A stretch of 64,000 nucleotides of DNA from Emiliania huxleyi CCMP1516 (taxonomy: Eukaryota > Haptophyta > Isochrysidales > Noelaerhabdaceae). This document shows positions 11,501 to 20,405 of this stretch, piece after piece. The stretch is taken from NCBI RefSeq assembly GCF_000372725.1, contig NW_005200981.1, positions 43,335 to 107,334 on the forward strand, in the 5' to 3' direction. A program made the translations under genes and the position numbers. The notes under the pieces were generated by a model. It did not search any database and had not been told where the DNA came from. It saw only the letters and a list, made by a program, of their open reading frames with translations. Every line of letters starts with the position of its first letter. Positions within the stretch are counted from its first letter, which is position 1.

Positions 11501-12784
11501 GCGCCGCCCGCTCGACCAACTGTGTACGTCGCGGCCGCGCCCGCAGGTGGTGCCGTCGTCGCTGGCGGGCCGCCGACGCCGTGCGCCCGCCACTCGTGAA
11601 GCTTGAGCGCAGCGAGGCACCCCTCGAAGGCACACTGGCCGCACGAGACGTGGTTGCGGACGTGCGAGGCGAGCGCGCGTCGCAGCGTAAACTCGCGACC
11701 GCAGCACACGCGAGGTGGGTCGAGCCGCTCTTCTGGCGGTGCGGCCGCCCGCACTCCGCGGTTCGGCCGCTGCTGCCCTGCTGGGGCCGTCGGCTCCGCT
11801 GCTGCTACCGCCACCCCTGCCGCCGCCGCCTCTCCTGCTGCCACCGCCACAGCCTCAGTGGTCGCTGCCCCCGCCCCTAGCGGAGGACAGACGGTGTCGC
11901 CCTCCTCCAGCTCGTACGCCCAATCGGCCGACCAGCGTGCGGTCGACGCGCAGCTGACGCCCGAGCGGTGCATCGTCAGGTCGGTGAAGAGCAGCACGTC
12001 GCCCGGCGAGAGAACCGGGAGCACCGCCTCTGGCGCCGCGGCGGCTGGGCCGCCGCTGCGGGCGGCAAAGGCGCCTCTAGCGGCGGTTAAGAAGCCGCCC
12101 TCCCTCCTGTGGGGTACGAAGCCGGCGCGGTGCGAGCCGGGAGATAGCTGGACGCCGCCGTTGGTCGCGCCGACCTGGCGGGAGAGAGGGGATGGTGGCG
12201 GCGGCAGTGGTGAGAACGCGGTGGCGGTGACAAAGTGGGTGGCACAGTAGCGCTCCACGGACCTCCGTGAGAGGAGCCCACGCGGCAAGGAGGCGACGCG
12301 GCGTCTCGCCGCGCAGCGCATACTGCATGCGGAAGAAGGCATGGTCCTGATGCCACGGGAACGCCGCGCCCGCCGCCGCCTTGAGCTTACAGCGGCAGTT
12401 ATATCGCGCCGCCACGCAAGGCTCTCTTCCGGTGAGCCGTTTCACGACGCTGCACAGCGCGGCGTCGCGGAAGAGGTGGTGGTGGAAGGCGGGCGCCGTG
12501 CGGATGGCTGACACCCATGATGCGGGAGCGTTCTCTGGAGCGTGCGCATACGCAGCCGCTATTCGCTCTTCGAGCGGCAGCTCCGCGGGCATGCGATCGA
12601 TGGCGCCAGCGGCGACGGCGGAGCTCAGGTGGCGCTCCACCGCCGCCTCGAGGTGCGCTCGCGCCCGTTCCACCGTCGCGGTCGGGAATAGCTGCCGGAT
12701 GACGCAGAAGCCGTGCCCCTGCAGTGCTTGGCTGATGCCGTCGGTGTCGAGCGGGTCAAGCACCTCGCCGTCGTCGGCGGCCAT
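8510..12784 (-). CDS. PhyH-type 2OG dioxygenase / zinc finger / dual ABC ATPase / GNAT fusion protein
   Basis: The ATG is at 12782-12784. Exon 1 (12784-12263) encodes residues 1-174 with PWHQDHAFF, the HxD iron ligands at 145-147. A GT-AG intron (12175-12262) joins APLTE to VGATNGGVQLSPGSHRAG, and the distal His lies in LTMHRSGVS near residue 243. Then come paired C2H2/NUFIP-like fingers (CCGREF...H...H, CGQCAF...H....H). The first ABC domain has LLVGVAGSGKS, signature ALSTGEAFRAELARRL and LLTVDGF. A degenerate second ABC has GPSGAAKSALL, SGGECSAGEAAQAEL and CVFDEFGSAWDE. A GNAT domain follows (FHAFHYKTPLL in exon 2; then PVGFVATIPHSG and HRTVVLPEWQGLGIG), continuing across introns 9340-9461, 9191-9316 (GC donor) and 8909-8989. 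One more intron near 8730-8862 is unresolved. The ABC plus GNAT part matches the COG2401 type known in prokaryotes; the added dioxygenase and fingers are the surprise. Substrate unknown. Confidence 0.7.
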
Positions 12785-13082
12785 ATACACACACACCGTC
12801 GGCGGCCATGCCGCGAAGAGAGCGGTGAGGAATCGGCAAGTTTTTCTTTCTTTATTGTGTTGGGCGGCCTTTGCCGTTCTCCCCGTTTTCTTTCTTCTTC
12901 TTTTTTCTCTCACTGCAATGACCAATGGAATGTCAATCAAGCTATGCCGCCCCCCTTCTCCTCAGCTCTCCTGCAACTGCGGTGAATTTTGTATTTTCCG
13001 CGAGGCGTATAGATGAATTTTCCGCGAGGCGCGAGCGGGGGACGGCGCCGCGTGCACGTGGAGCAGTTGTGCAAAAAAGCAA
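12785..13082. other. Intergenic, putative promoter of the fusion gene
   Basis: About 300 bp between two genes on the minus strand. It contains TATATACACACAC just upstream of the fusion-gene ATG and pyrimidine-rich stretches. No other feature. Confidence 0.35.
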
Positions 13083-14906
13083 TCAAGCTATACCGCCCCC
13101 CCGCCCCTCTTCTGCTGCTGTAGTGGATTCGAGCTGCCGCTTGTCCCTCGCCGACCGCGCGCGCGTCGAATTCGACTTTGCCATCGCCTCGGGCGAGTGC
13201 AGCAGCTCCGCCGCGTCGCGCGACGCACGCACTTTGCGGCGCGCCCGCTCGAGCATGTCTGCCTCGAACATGGAAAGCGCCGCGCCAAGCGAGACATGCG
13301 CGTCGCCTGAGAGAGAGAGCGCGTGACCTGAGTGGGAACCTCCGCTGGCGCGGCCGCAACGCCGCACGACACCGCGAAGCTCGTGGGAGCGAAGGGCGCG
13401 GGCGAGGGCGATCCCGTCGAGGAGGGCCTGTTCGCACAAGGGAGGGGTGCTCGACGCCGTTCGATGTCGGCGACGCCCGGCACGTGGGGCCTGGTTAGCC
13501 CCTTGCCCCTTGAACGGCGACATCGGGTGCGCTGCGTCTCCGAGTAGGGTGACCTGGCAGCGGAGCGTCGAGGGACCGGGGATGAGGGTGAGACCGCCAC
13601 CGCCGCCCGCGACCGGCGCGCGCACCCGTGTCTCCGTGGCAAGCGTCGGTGGCGGCACCTCGCCACCCGCCTCACCACCCAGCCCTCCGAGCGCCTCGCC
13701 GGCAGAGGTGGGCTGTCGGAGGGCGGCGGGGCAAGGCCGGTCGTAGGCTGGATAGCCGGTGATGTCCGCGGCCGCGGTGTCTTGCAGCAGCTGCGGGATC
13801 GGCTCGTGCCTACGGAGAGGCCCCTGGGAGGCTCGTTGAAGGGCGCAGGGAGTGCCGCGCGGGTGCAGACTCGGCTCGTGCCAGCTTCCGCACCGGCGTA
13901 GGGCGAGGGCGCGGAGCGATGCGCCGTCTAGGGTCTGAATCGCCCGCGCCTCCGCCTCGCCCAGTCGGAAGGAGAGCTGCCACATCGCAACGCCGGCCTC
14001 GAACGGCATCACGTACAGGCGCGTGTCGCCGTCGAGGGTCTGAAAGACTCGCTCGTTCGCCGCAGCGTGAGACGTGCGCGAGCGCCCGAGCACAACGACG
14101 ACGCCGAGGTACTCGAGCGGTGCCGCGCCGAGCAGCTGCTCGCGCACTCGCGACCGGATCCCGTCCGCGCCGACGAGGAGCGCGGCGCGCTCGGGTGGCG
14201 AGCCGTCCTCAAAGTGCAGGATGACGCCCGAGTCGCCGGCGTCAAAGCGAGCGATTGCCTTGCCCCACCGCACCGTCCCCGGCAGGAGCGGGTCGAGAAG
14301 CGCCGCCCGCAGAGCCTGCCGCGGGATGTGGGCGTTGCGCCGCTGAGCCTTCCCTCTCCCGTTGCCCATCCGCTCGCGCGTGCTCTCGTGCACGCCCCGC
14401 CCATACTCCCCGAGGAGCGTTCCGTCCGGTAGGAAGGAGGAGTGGGCATACGAGAAGACGCCCTCATTGGGCAGGCCGAGTTGCGCCAGCGCAGTCGCCC
14501 CCTGCTGCATCGTGAGGCCGTAACCCTGCGCGCGCTGGTCAAAGTTTGAGTCGCGCTCATACACGACCACGCGGAAGCCGCGCTGCTGCAGCGCCAGCGC
14601 CGCTGCGGCGCCGCCGATGCCGCCGCCAGCAATGGCTACGGTGCCGACAAACGCACGGTCCCGGGGCCCCGGTTCATGTCGCGGCGGAGGCAGCATTCCA
14701 TCGACGAGCCCGATGCCGCCGCAGGCCGCGCACGGCCGGCGGATCACGGCCGCGGCGCCACCTGAGCGCCGCTTTCCCCGCGTGTACAGCCCGCCCTCCC
14801 CGTGGCACCGCGAGCACGCGCGCAACCTGCCGGGAGGCGGCGCCGCACCCGATGCGAACGCAGCGCGGACAATGGCGGCCGCTGCCACCATATACAACAC
14901 ACACAT
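13083..14906 (-). CDS. FAD-dependent monooxygenase with N-terminal CxxCxGxG finger
   Basis: Start ATG at 14904-14906, followed by a hydrophobic signal-like stretch (MCVLYMVAAAAIVRAAFA). Next is a DnaJ-like zinc region (CSRCHGEGG...CAACGGIG). Then a flavoprotein hydroxylase: VAIAGGGIGGAAAALALQQ (FAD Rossmann GxGxxG), VVVYERD, ALLVGADGIRSRVR (DG motif), and VTLLGDAAHPMSPFKGQGAN (GD motif). Introns recognised: 13428-13490 (63 nt, GC-AG), restoring GANQ-ALLDGIALA, and 13810-13881 (72 nt, GC-AG), restoring CGSW-HEPIPQLL. The second has GCACGAGCCGA both at its start and at the start of the next exon. A further intron lies between GYPAYDR and QVTLLGDAA. The family hydroxylates aromatic or polyketide substrates with NAD(P)H; the substrate here is unknown. 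The C-terminal end is uncertain. Confidence 0.8.
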   Translation of the reverse strand: MCVLYMVAAAAIVRAAFASGAAPPPGRLRACSRCHGEGGLYTRGKRRSGGAAAVIRRPCAACGGIGLVDGMLPPPRHEPGPRDRAFVGTVAIAGGGIGGAAAALALQQRGFRVVVYERDSNFDQRAQGYGLTMQQGATALAQLGLPNEGVFSYAHSSFLPDGTLLGEYGRGVHESTRERMGNGRGKAQRRNAHIPRQALRAALLDPLLPGTVRWGKAIARFDAGDSGVILHFEDGSPPERAALLVGADGIRSRVREQLLGAAPLEYLGVVVVLGRSRTSHAAANERVFQTLDGDTRLYVMPFEAGVAMWQLSFRLGEAEARAIQTLDGASLRALALRRCGSWHEPSLHPRGTPCALQRASQGPLRRHEPIPQLLQDTAAADITGYPAYDRPCPAALRQPTSAGEALGGLGGEAGGEVPPPTLATETRVRAPVAGGGGGLTLIPGPSTLRCQVTLLGDAAHPMSPFKGQGANQAPRAGRRRHRTASSTPPLCEQALLDGIALARALRSHELRGVVRRCGRASGGSHSGHALSLSGDAHVSLGAALSMFEADMLERARRKVRASRDAAELLHSPEAMAKSNSTRARSARDKRQLESTTAAEEGRGGGIA

Positions 14907-15398
14907 CCGAGCGCGCAGAAGAATTTCACCGTGATCTCCCACTCGATACCTCCCAATCAGCCACAAGGAACAGAAACCAGAGGGCTGCAGGCCCACAAGC
15001 GGAGGAGCCAGCCGGGTCCTCGTGTCAGGAAGGCACGCGGGCGAAGGTCGGAGTTTCCGAGGGGCCGCGGGCCTCCACGCCTAGGCTAGGCATTCTCGCG
15101 GCTGGTTCACTCCCGGGAACAGATCCCTAGCCATGTAAATACGTATTACCGATCCCTCCCTTGGGTTGTCTGTTTTCTTTCTTTCTTTTTACGTATATCC
15201 GAACCGCGCAGAAGAACTTCACACTCGCCTGTCAGTGTGCCTGTGGTAGTGAGAGACTGCCATGACCCAGAATCAGCTGCCGAGAATGGCTGTGCTGGCT
15301 CCTTCACAGCCATCTTACCTAAGGATGGCTGAGCTAGCTGCAGTGCAGCCACATCCTTCAGTCTAATGGCTGCAACACACACACGGCAGCCATCCTTA

Positions 15399-15974
15399 CT
15401 GTCCACTATGAAAGTGTGGACCCGCGTGAACAGCAGCTCCTGACCACGGCGCCGCAGGCGCCTGTTGATAGGTCCAGGTGATAGCCCTGGGTGGGCAATC
15501 CATACGCCTTGTTGGACCTCAGATCGCCCGACCGCGTCCCGGTGCTCTGCCGTCGGATTTGTGACGCCGCCGCACCGCGCCGCGGCCGGGGGCCCTTCGG
15601 AGGCCGAGGATGGCCGTGGCGGACCGGGACGAGCTCTGGGAGGAAAGTGTCAGCGTATATATTGTAGATACCAACCATGCCCACAATATCTCTCAATCTA
15701 GCTAAGCCAGGGGAGGCGATGCCGGGGCCGTGCAGCAGCTTGATGGTGCTTCGCCGGCGTGCGTCCCGGAGCGGTCCCGGACGGGCGGTCCGTGGGAGGA
15801 AATCGGGGACAGCGCCGACGGTGGCGTGCTCTGATTCGACTTTTAACTTCAAACAAAGACAGTCGCACGCGCCGCAGCCGTGCGACTGTCAGGAGCGGAT
15901 CCGTCAGTTAGTCGTGTTCACGCCGGGATCGATTCGTGATCCTCACAACCTGCGCAGACTTTAGGCTTGGACAG
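15399..15974. mobile_element. TA-flanked 576-bp insertion nested in the palindrome
   Basis: It interrupts the left palindrome arm. The undisturbed right arm, read in reverse, gives ATCCTTAGTAGACA; on the left the same bases appear as ATCCTTA, the insert, then TAGTAGACC. The insert begins CTGTCCA and ends TTGGACAG (short inverted ends) and is flanked by TA at 15397-15398 and 15975-15976. This fits a TA-targeting (Tc1/mariner-like) non-autonomous element. It contains 15461-15725, which recurs at 25826-26035. Confidence 0.65.
15461..15725 (+). repeat. Dispersed repeat, copy 1
   Basis: GGTCCAGGTGATAGCCCTGG through CTAAGCCAGGGGAGGCGA. It matches 25826-26035 in the same orientation, with an 80-90 bp internal length difference. 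Non-coding. Confidence 0.7.
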
Positions 15975-16591
15975 TAGTAGACCTGGCTGGAGACGCACTA
16001 CCGCAGCCACACCGCCCGCCTCGAGGTGAGCCCTCTTGGCTGACCTAGCTACATCGCAGCCATCTTGGGAAAGATGGCTGGGGGACAGCCATTTCAGCCA
16101 TTTCAGCCATCTATACTATGGCTGCGTCATCGAGATTGCAGCCATCCTCCAGAGCCATGGCTGGTGGTAATTCGATGGCACAGCCGATGGCAGCCGTCCC
16201 GCGAGACCGGGGGCGACAAGCGCGCAGCCATTTGTGCGTGTGGCGGGGGAGGTGGACGGCTGCCATCGAATTATCACCACCAGCCATGCTCCGGAGGATG
16301 GCTGCACTGACTGTGCCCCAGCCATAGTAGATGGCTGAAATGGCTGTCCCCCAGCCATCTTACCGAAGATGGCTGCAATGTAGCCAGGTCAGCCAAGAGG
16401 GCTCACCTCGAGGCGGGCGGTGTGGCTGCGGTAGTGCGTCTCCAGCCATGTCTACTAAGGATGGCTGCCGTGTGTGTATTGCAGCCATTAGACTGGAGGA
16501 TGTGGCTGCACTGCAGCTAGCTCAGCCATCCTTATAGGTAAGATGGCTGTGAAGGAGCCAGCACCTGGCGCGCATTTGACGACTCTCATCG

Positions 16592-16625
16592 CGAGTGTTA
16601 GAGTTGTTTGGTATTGCTAAAACTC
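16592..16625 (+). repeat. Truncated copy of the 968-1226 element arm
   Basis: GAGTGTTAGAGTTGTTTGGT then ATTGCTAAA matches the right arm of the element at 968-1226. It lies just outside the palindromic element. Confidence 0.6.
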
Positions 16626-17141
16626 TTCTTCTTGAAGACAGAGGCGTTGGATGCGTTCTGGATGCGCTTGAAGAACACGTTTCGTGGCATAGGCGCAGTG
16701 GCATAGCGCATATAGGCGGCCTGGCAAGCTGCGCTCTCGCCGCTCGAGCCGCCGACAGCCCCCCTTCTCGACCTGACGGCCGCTCCCGGAGCCGGCCGGT
16801 GCGCGCCCGACCCACGGCCCTGGGCCCTCTCGCCCCCCCTCGACCCCCCCTGCGCGGCGCCCTTCGTCCGCTGTGCGCCGGCGCTCGCGCGCCTATGTCT
16901 CGCGCGCCTATTGCCAAAGGCAGCGACCGCCCCTCGTCCGCCTTCGTCAATTCACACGCCCGCGGCGACAGAGACTGAGAGAGACTCTGGTGCTAGGGTC
17001 GCATGTGGGCGCCCCGCGAGGACCAGCGCCCACCGGCCCTGGGTCAAAGCCATGGACGAGCACTTCCGGCTCGGCGGGCGTCTAAAAATTCTTTTCATCA
17101 GCAATGAGTACCTGTGTTAGTGCCAGTGCGCGCCAGTCCCG

Positions 17142-17274
17142 AAAGAAAGAAAGAAAACAGACAACCCAAACGAGGGATGGGGGAGGAGAGGACAGGGTCC
17201 ACACCTGCACGAGCAGGATTTTGGAAGGACGATCAGGGGCACAGGTGGGCTCTCCTGCTCCTGACAAGGGACAC
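17142..17274 (+). repeat. Dispersed repeat (GAAAGAAAGAAAACAGACAA family)
   Basis: Near-identical to 31577-31744 (same strand) and to 1620-1750 (inverted). It contains the short palindrome CCTGCACGAGCAGG and ends GCTCCTGACAAGGGACAC. Confidence 0.7.
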
Positions 17275-17530
17275 GACAGGCTCGCAGCGCGGTGCACGGA
17301 ACCACGGTGGAATCCCAACTCCACTGGCGGTCTCATCTCAGTCTAGCGACCTTCCTCCGGCTTCTCACCGGCAGTCTCTCACTACCACGGGCACACTGAC
17401 ACAGGGGTGGCAGGGGCGGCGGCAATGAGTCTCCCACATACTATGCGGGCCTCACTAGAGGTGCGGCCTGCGCGTGTCCTCGCCCTTGGGAAGGTCTTGA
17501 GGGGGGAGGGGAAGGGGCTGTGTGTCTGTG

Positions 17531-17554
17531 CATGCATGCATGCATGCATGCATG

Positions 17555-17629
<75 letters not shown>

Positions 17630-17632
17630 GCG
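17531..17632. repeat. (CATG)n then (TG)n microsatellite
   Basis: About seven CATG/ATGC units followed by some 35 TG dinucleotides. His/Cys-Val frames through it are artefacts. Confidence 0.95.
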
Positions 17633-17699
17633 AGCCGCCCTGAACGCCACGAGCGCGCCGCGAGCGCCGTAGCGCCGGCGAGCGCCGTCGGCAGCGCGC

Positions 17700-17788
17700 G
17701 AAAAAGAAAGAAAGAAAACACACAACCCAAGGGAGGGATGGGAGAACGGCACGCCGCCACCACACAGGGATTTTAAGGAGAGGAGGGT
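17700..17788 (+). repeat. Dispersed repeat, second copy of 7346-7436 family
   Basis: GAAAGAAAGAAAACACACAA then CCCAAGGGAGGGATGGGAGA, ending CACAGGGATTTTAAGGAGAG. Another repeat carrying CTGTGTTAGTGCCAGTGCG occurs nearby at 17108-17135 and 18018-18045. Confidence 0.65.
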
Positions 17789-18177
17789 GTGATGCGCTAG
17801 CCGTCGCCCACCCTGGGGGGTCTGCCTCCTCGTATCTCTTTTCGCAGTCTCTCGCCGCTTCTCGCTGCAACCTTCATGCCACCTCGCGGCTGTCCCACTC
17901 TCGTCGTTCTCTCCCTTGTCACTTCCCCCTCTGTCGCGTCGTTCTCTTCTGCCTCGTCCTGCGACGCCGCCGCCGACCGCCACCCAAAAGCGCCGCTAGA
18001 ATTCTTTTCATGTGTACCTGTGTTAGTGCCAGTGCGAGCCAGTCCCGTGCCCAGTCCTGTGCCCAGTGTTGTGCGAGGGAGTTTTGTTGTAAAATTCTTT
18101 TCATCCGCCATGTGATGCGAAAAAGCGGACGGCTGCGGCGGCTTGCCCAGAGCCGCGCTAGGAGGAGGCCGAGCTGC

Positions 18178-19878
18178 ATGGTTGACGACACCGACACGGA
18201 CAACAACCACGACGCCGACGGCACCATCACTTCAAAGAAGGAGCGCACCGGCTCCTTCTTTCGGAGGAGGGCACCAGTGTCCACAAAGAGCGGGAAGGTG
18301 CTCACCCGCTCAGCGCCAAGGTGCGCTTCCGTGCGGCCGTGTGTGAGTGACGAAGTCGCCTCTTGCGGTCACAGGTGAAGCTGCCACCAAACTGGAAGGA
18401 GGTGAAGGAGGAGGACGGCTCGACGGTGTACGTCAATTCGATCACTCACCGCCGCTCTGTCGAGGCAGCGCTGCTCGACGCCCCAGGCAGCATGCTGGCC
18501 GTGACACGGCTCGGATCGGTTGGCACGTAGGTTCCTCCGGCGCTGCCTCCCGGGTGGGTTGAGTCGCTCCACGAGTCGGGGCGCGCGTGCTACACGAACA
18601 AGGCGCAACGCAAGACGATCTTCACGTTTCCTACCGCCGAGACCGAGGTGCCTCTCTCGAGCACACATGCACACAGAGGGGTGTGGACCAGACGCACGCT
18701 GCCCGATGGCCCCACGGGCGCGGCTTCGCACAGCTCGCGCTCGCAGCTACCCGCACAGAGACCTCCCTTCTTCGCAAGGCGCCGCCGGACAGCAACTCGA
18801 TGCGCGAGGAGGATGGCGGCGACGAACCCGACTCGGGGTGCGTGGCTGGGAGCGCTGGAAGCGCCTTGTACCCTCTCGGCTCGAGGCGTGCTGCGCAAAT
18901 AGGCTGTTTGCCCGCGCCATGTCCATCGTCCCTGGCCGGAAGAAGGCTGCGGCGGGCGGCGCAGTGCGCAGCAGCTCGTTCGGCAGGAGGAAAGGCGGAG
19001 CCTCCACCAACGCCTCGCCCGTCAACTCGCGGCGCTCCCAGTCGACTCCGGCGGAGCGGTACTCTCCCCGGGTGGACACCAGCCTGCCATGGCGGCCTCC
19101 TCAGACGCGATGCTCTGGGGGCGTAGGTCGGGTGGCAAAGCCGGCGCCAACCCTCGCACTGTGCACATCTCTTGCTCGGTGGGCATCGCCTCCGCGTCCG
19201 CTGCAATGCCGGTCTATGGAGGTATGCGACGCCCCCGGTGTTGGATAGGCGCTCATTCGGGAGACCAAGCTGTGCGTGGGCGAGGAGATGGCCGCGCCGC
19301 TGGACAAGTTGCTAGCTGGGCTGGCGTCGCGCGAGATCCAGCCGGCGCCGCCAGCTCCGAGGCGAGAGGCATCCGTCAGCACACGCTCCGGATCGGCCGC
19401 TCTTGCCGCGTAGGAGCTCGCGGTCAAAAAGCTTATGGAGCTCGTCGGCTCGATCATCGTGCAGCAGGTCGGCGGAGATGCGCGGCTCGGGAGGGAGCCG
19501 TGCGTGCGGCGTCTCGGCAAACGGGTCCTCGGAGTTGTTAGGCGGGCCTCTCGGTGATGAACGCGCAAAAGGGCGTGCTGCCCCACGGGTGGCTCGAGTA
19601 CATCGACGACAACTCTGGCCGGCCGTACTACTACAACGTCCACACCCGCGAGACGACGTGGCGCGCGCAGCAGCCACTCTCGCCCAGCCGTTTGTCCCGA
19701 CCCTTTAGCTAGTCCGCGTCCGGCATGGAGTCTCCTCAACCCGCGCCACGCGTGCCGCAGGTATAAGCCCAAGCCGCCCGAGGCGCCGATGGTGATCGCT
19801 CCTCCCGACGATGGGGAGGCGGTCGAGCTCGACACAAACATCGATACGCATCGCATCTCCATCTCCGCAGACCTATGA
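18178..19878 (+). CDS. WW-domain protein (three WW domains), multi-exon
   Basis: The ATG at 18178 begins MVDDTDTDNNHDADG, then a Lys/Arg-rich stretch to STKSGK. A GT-AG intron ends at 18374. WW1 follows: VKLPPNWKEVKEEDGSTVYV, NSITHR (its final Pro or Trp is degenerate). WW2 near 18550 is LPPGWVESLHESGRACYTNK. A Ser/Arg-rich disordered exon covers about 18900-19100. A helical part (LAVKKLMELVGSIIVQQ, about 19414-19464) splices to AGLSVMNAQKG and WW3, LPHGWLEYIDDNSGRPYYYN then ETTWR (about 19554-19660). The last exon reads YKPKPPEAPMVIAPPDDG and ends ISADL with TGA at 19876-19878. WW domains bind Pro-rich ligands; the cellular role is unknown. Several internal splice sites are inferred. Confidence 0.65.
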
Positions 19879-20405
19879 GAGAGGGCCCCGAGAGGACTGG
19901 GGGGAGGGCGTCTGTGACGCCCCTCATTGGGGATTTTGCAAGAGGGAGGCTGAGGGGGCTTGGACGCGCGACTCTGGACGCGCGCAAAGTAACGTCCACA
20001 CTCATCAACCTCGGCTTCGCTGGCAACAACAACAGCAGGGAGGGCCCTCCATGTATGTGTCCTTTGGGTGCGTGGGTTGTGGGTCTATCTCTCCGACTGC
20101 GGAGGTATAGTTGTAGATGATAGTGTTCCTGCCCCTTTCGGCTCAACACACTCGAGTATGATGAGTGGCGCGCGCTGGGCTGACTGCGAGGAGAGCGACC
20201 CGGACACGCCCCCCCCGCTCGGTAAGCGTCGTACACAACATCGGCAGTACCCACAGCTCTACTCTACCCAGTACCCCCGTGCCGGTTACTCCTCTGCAAG
20301 CGGTCAAAGAGAGCCATTTGTCTCATGCTCAGACTATTTAAAATGGAAGTGAGTGTCCGTAGGTAGCCATGTAAGCATATGCCGCGGCACGTATGTGATG
20401 ATCAA
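19879..20405. other. Intergenic region between convergent genes
   Basis: About 520 bp with no recognisable gene or repeat. Confidence 0.45.

Larger units (their letters stand above)
15292..16564. mobile_element. Large palindromic (foldback) element rich in AGCCATC/GATGGCT
   Basis: The outer arms 15292-15398 and 16452-16564 are near-perfect reverse complements (left begins GTGCTGGCTCCTTCAC, right ends GTGAAGGAGCCAGCAC). The palindrome continues inward as 15975-16185 against 16250-16456, around a centre near 16186-16250. The motif GATGGCT/AGCCATC recurs throughout. No coding frame. The left arm is interrupted by a separate insertion (15399-15974). Without it the element would be about 0.7 kb and almost entirely self-complementary. 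Confidence 0.75.

Noticed and set aside
9632-12250. Several long plus frames over the fusion gene
   Set aside because: Low-complexity antisense frames; the minus strand holds all recognisable motifs.
17382-17983. His/Thr-repeat frames
   Set aside because: Translation of a TG/CA microsatellite.
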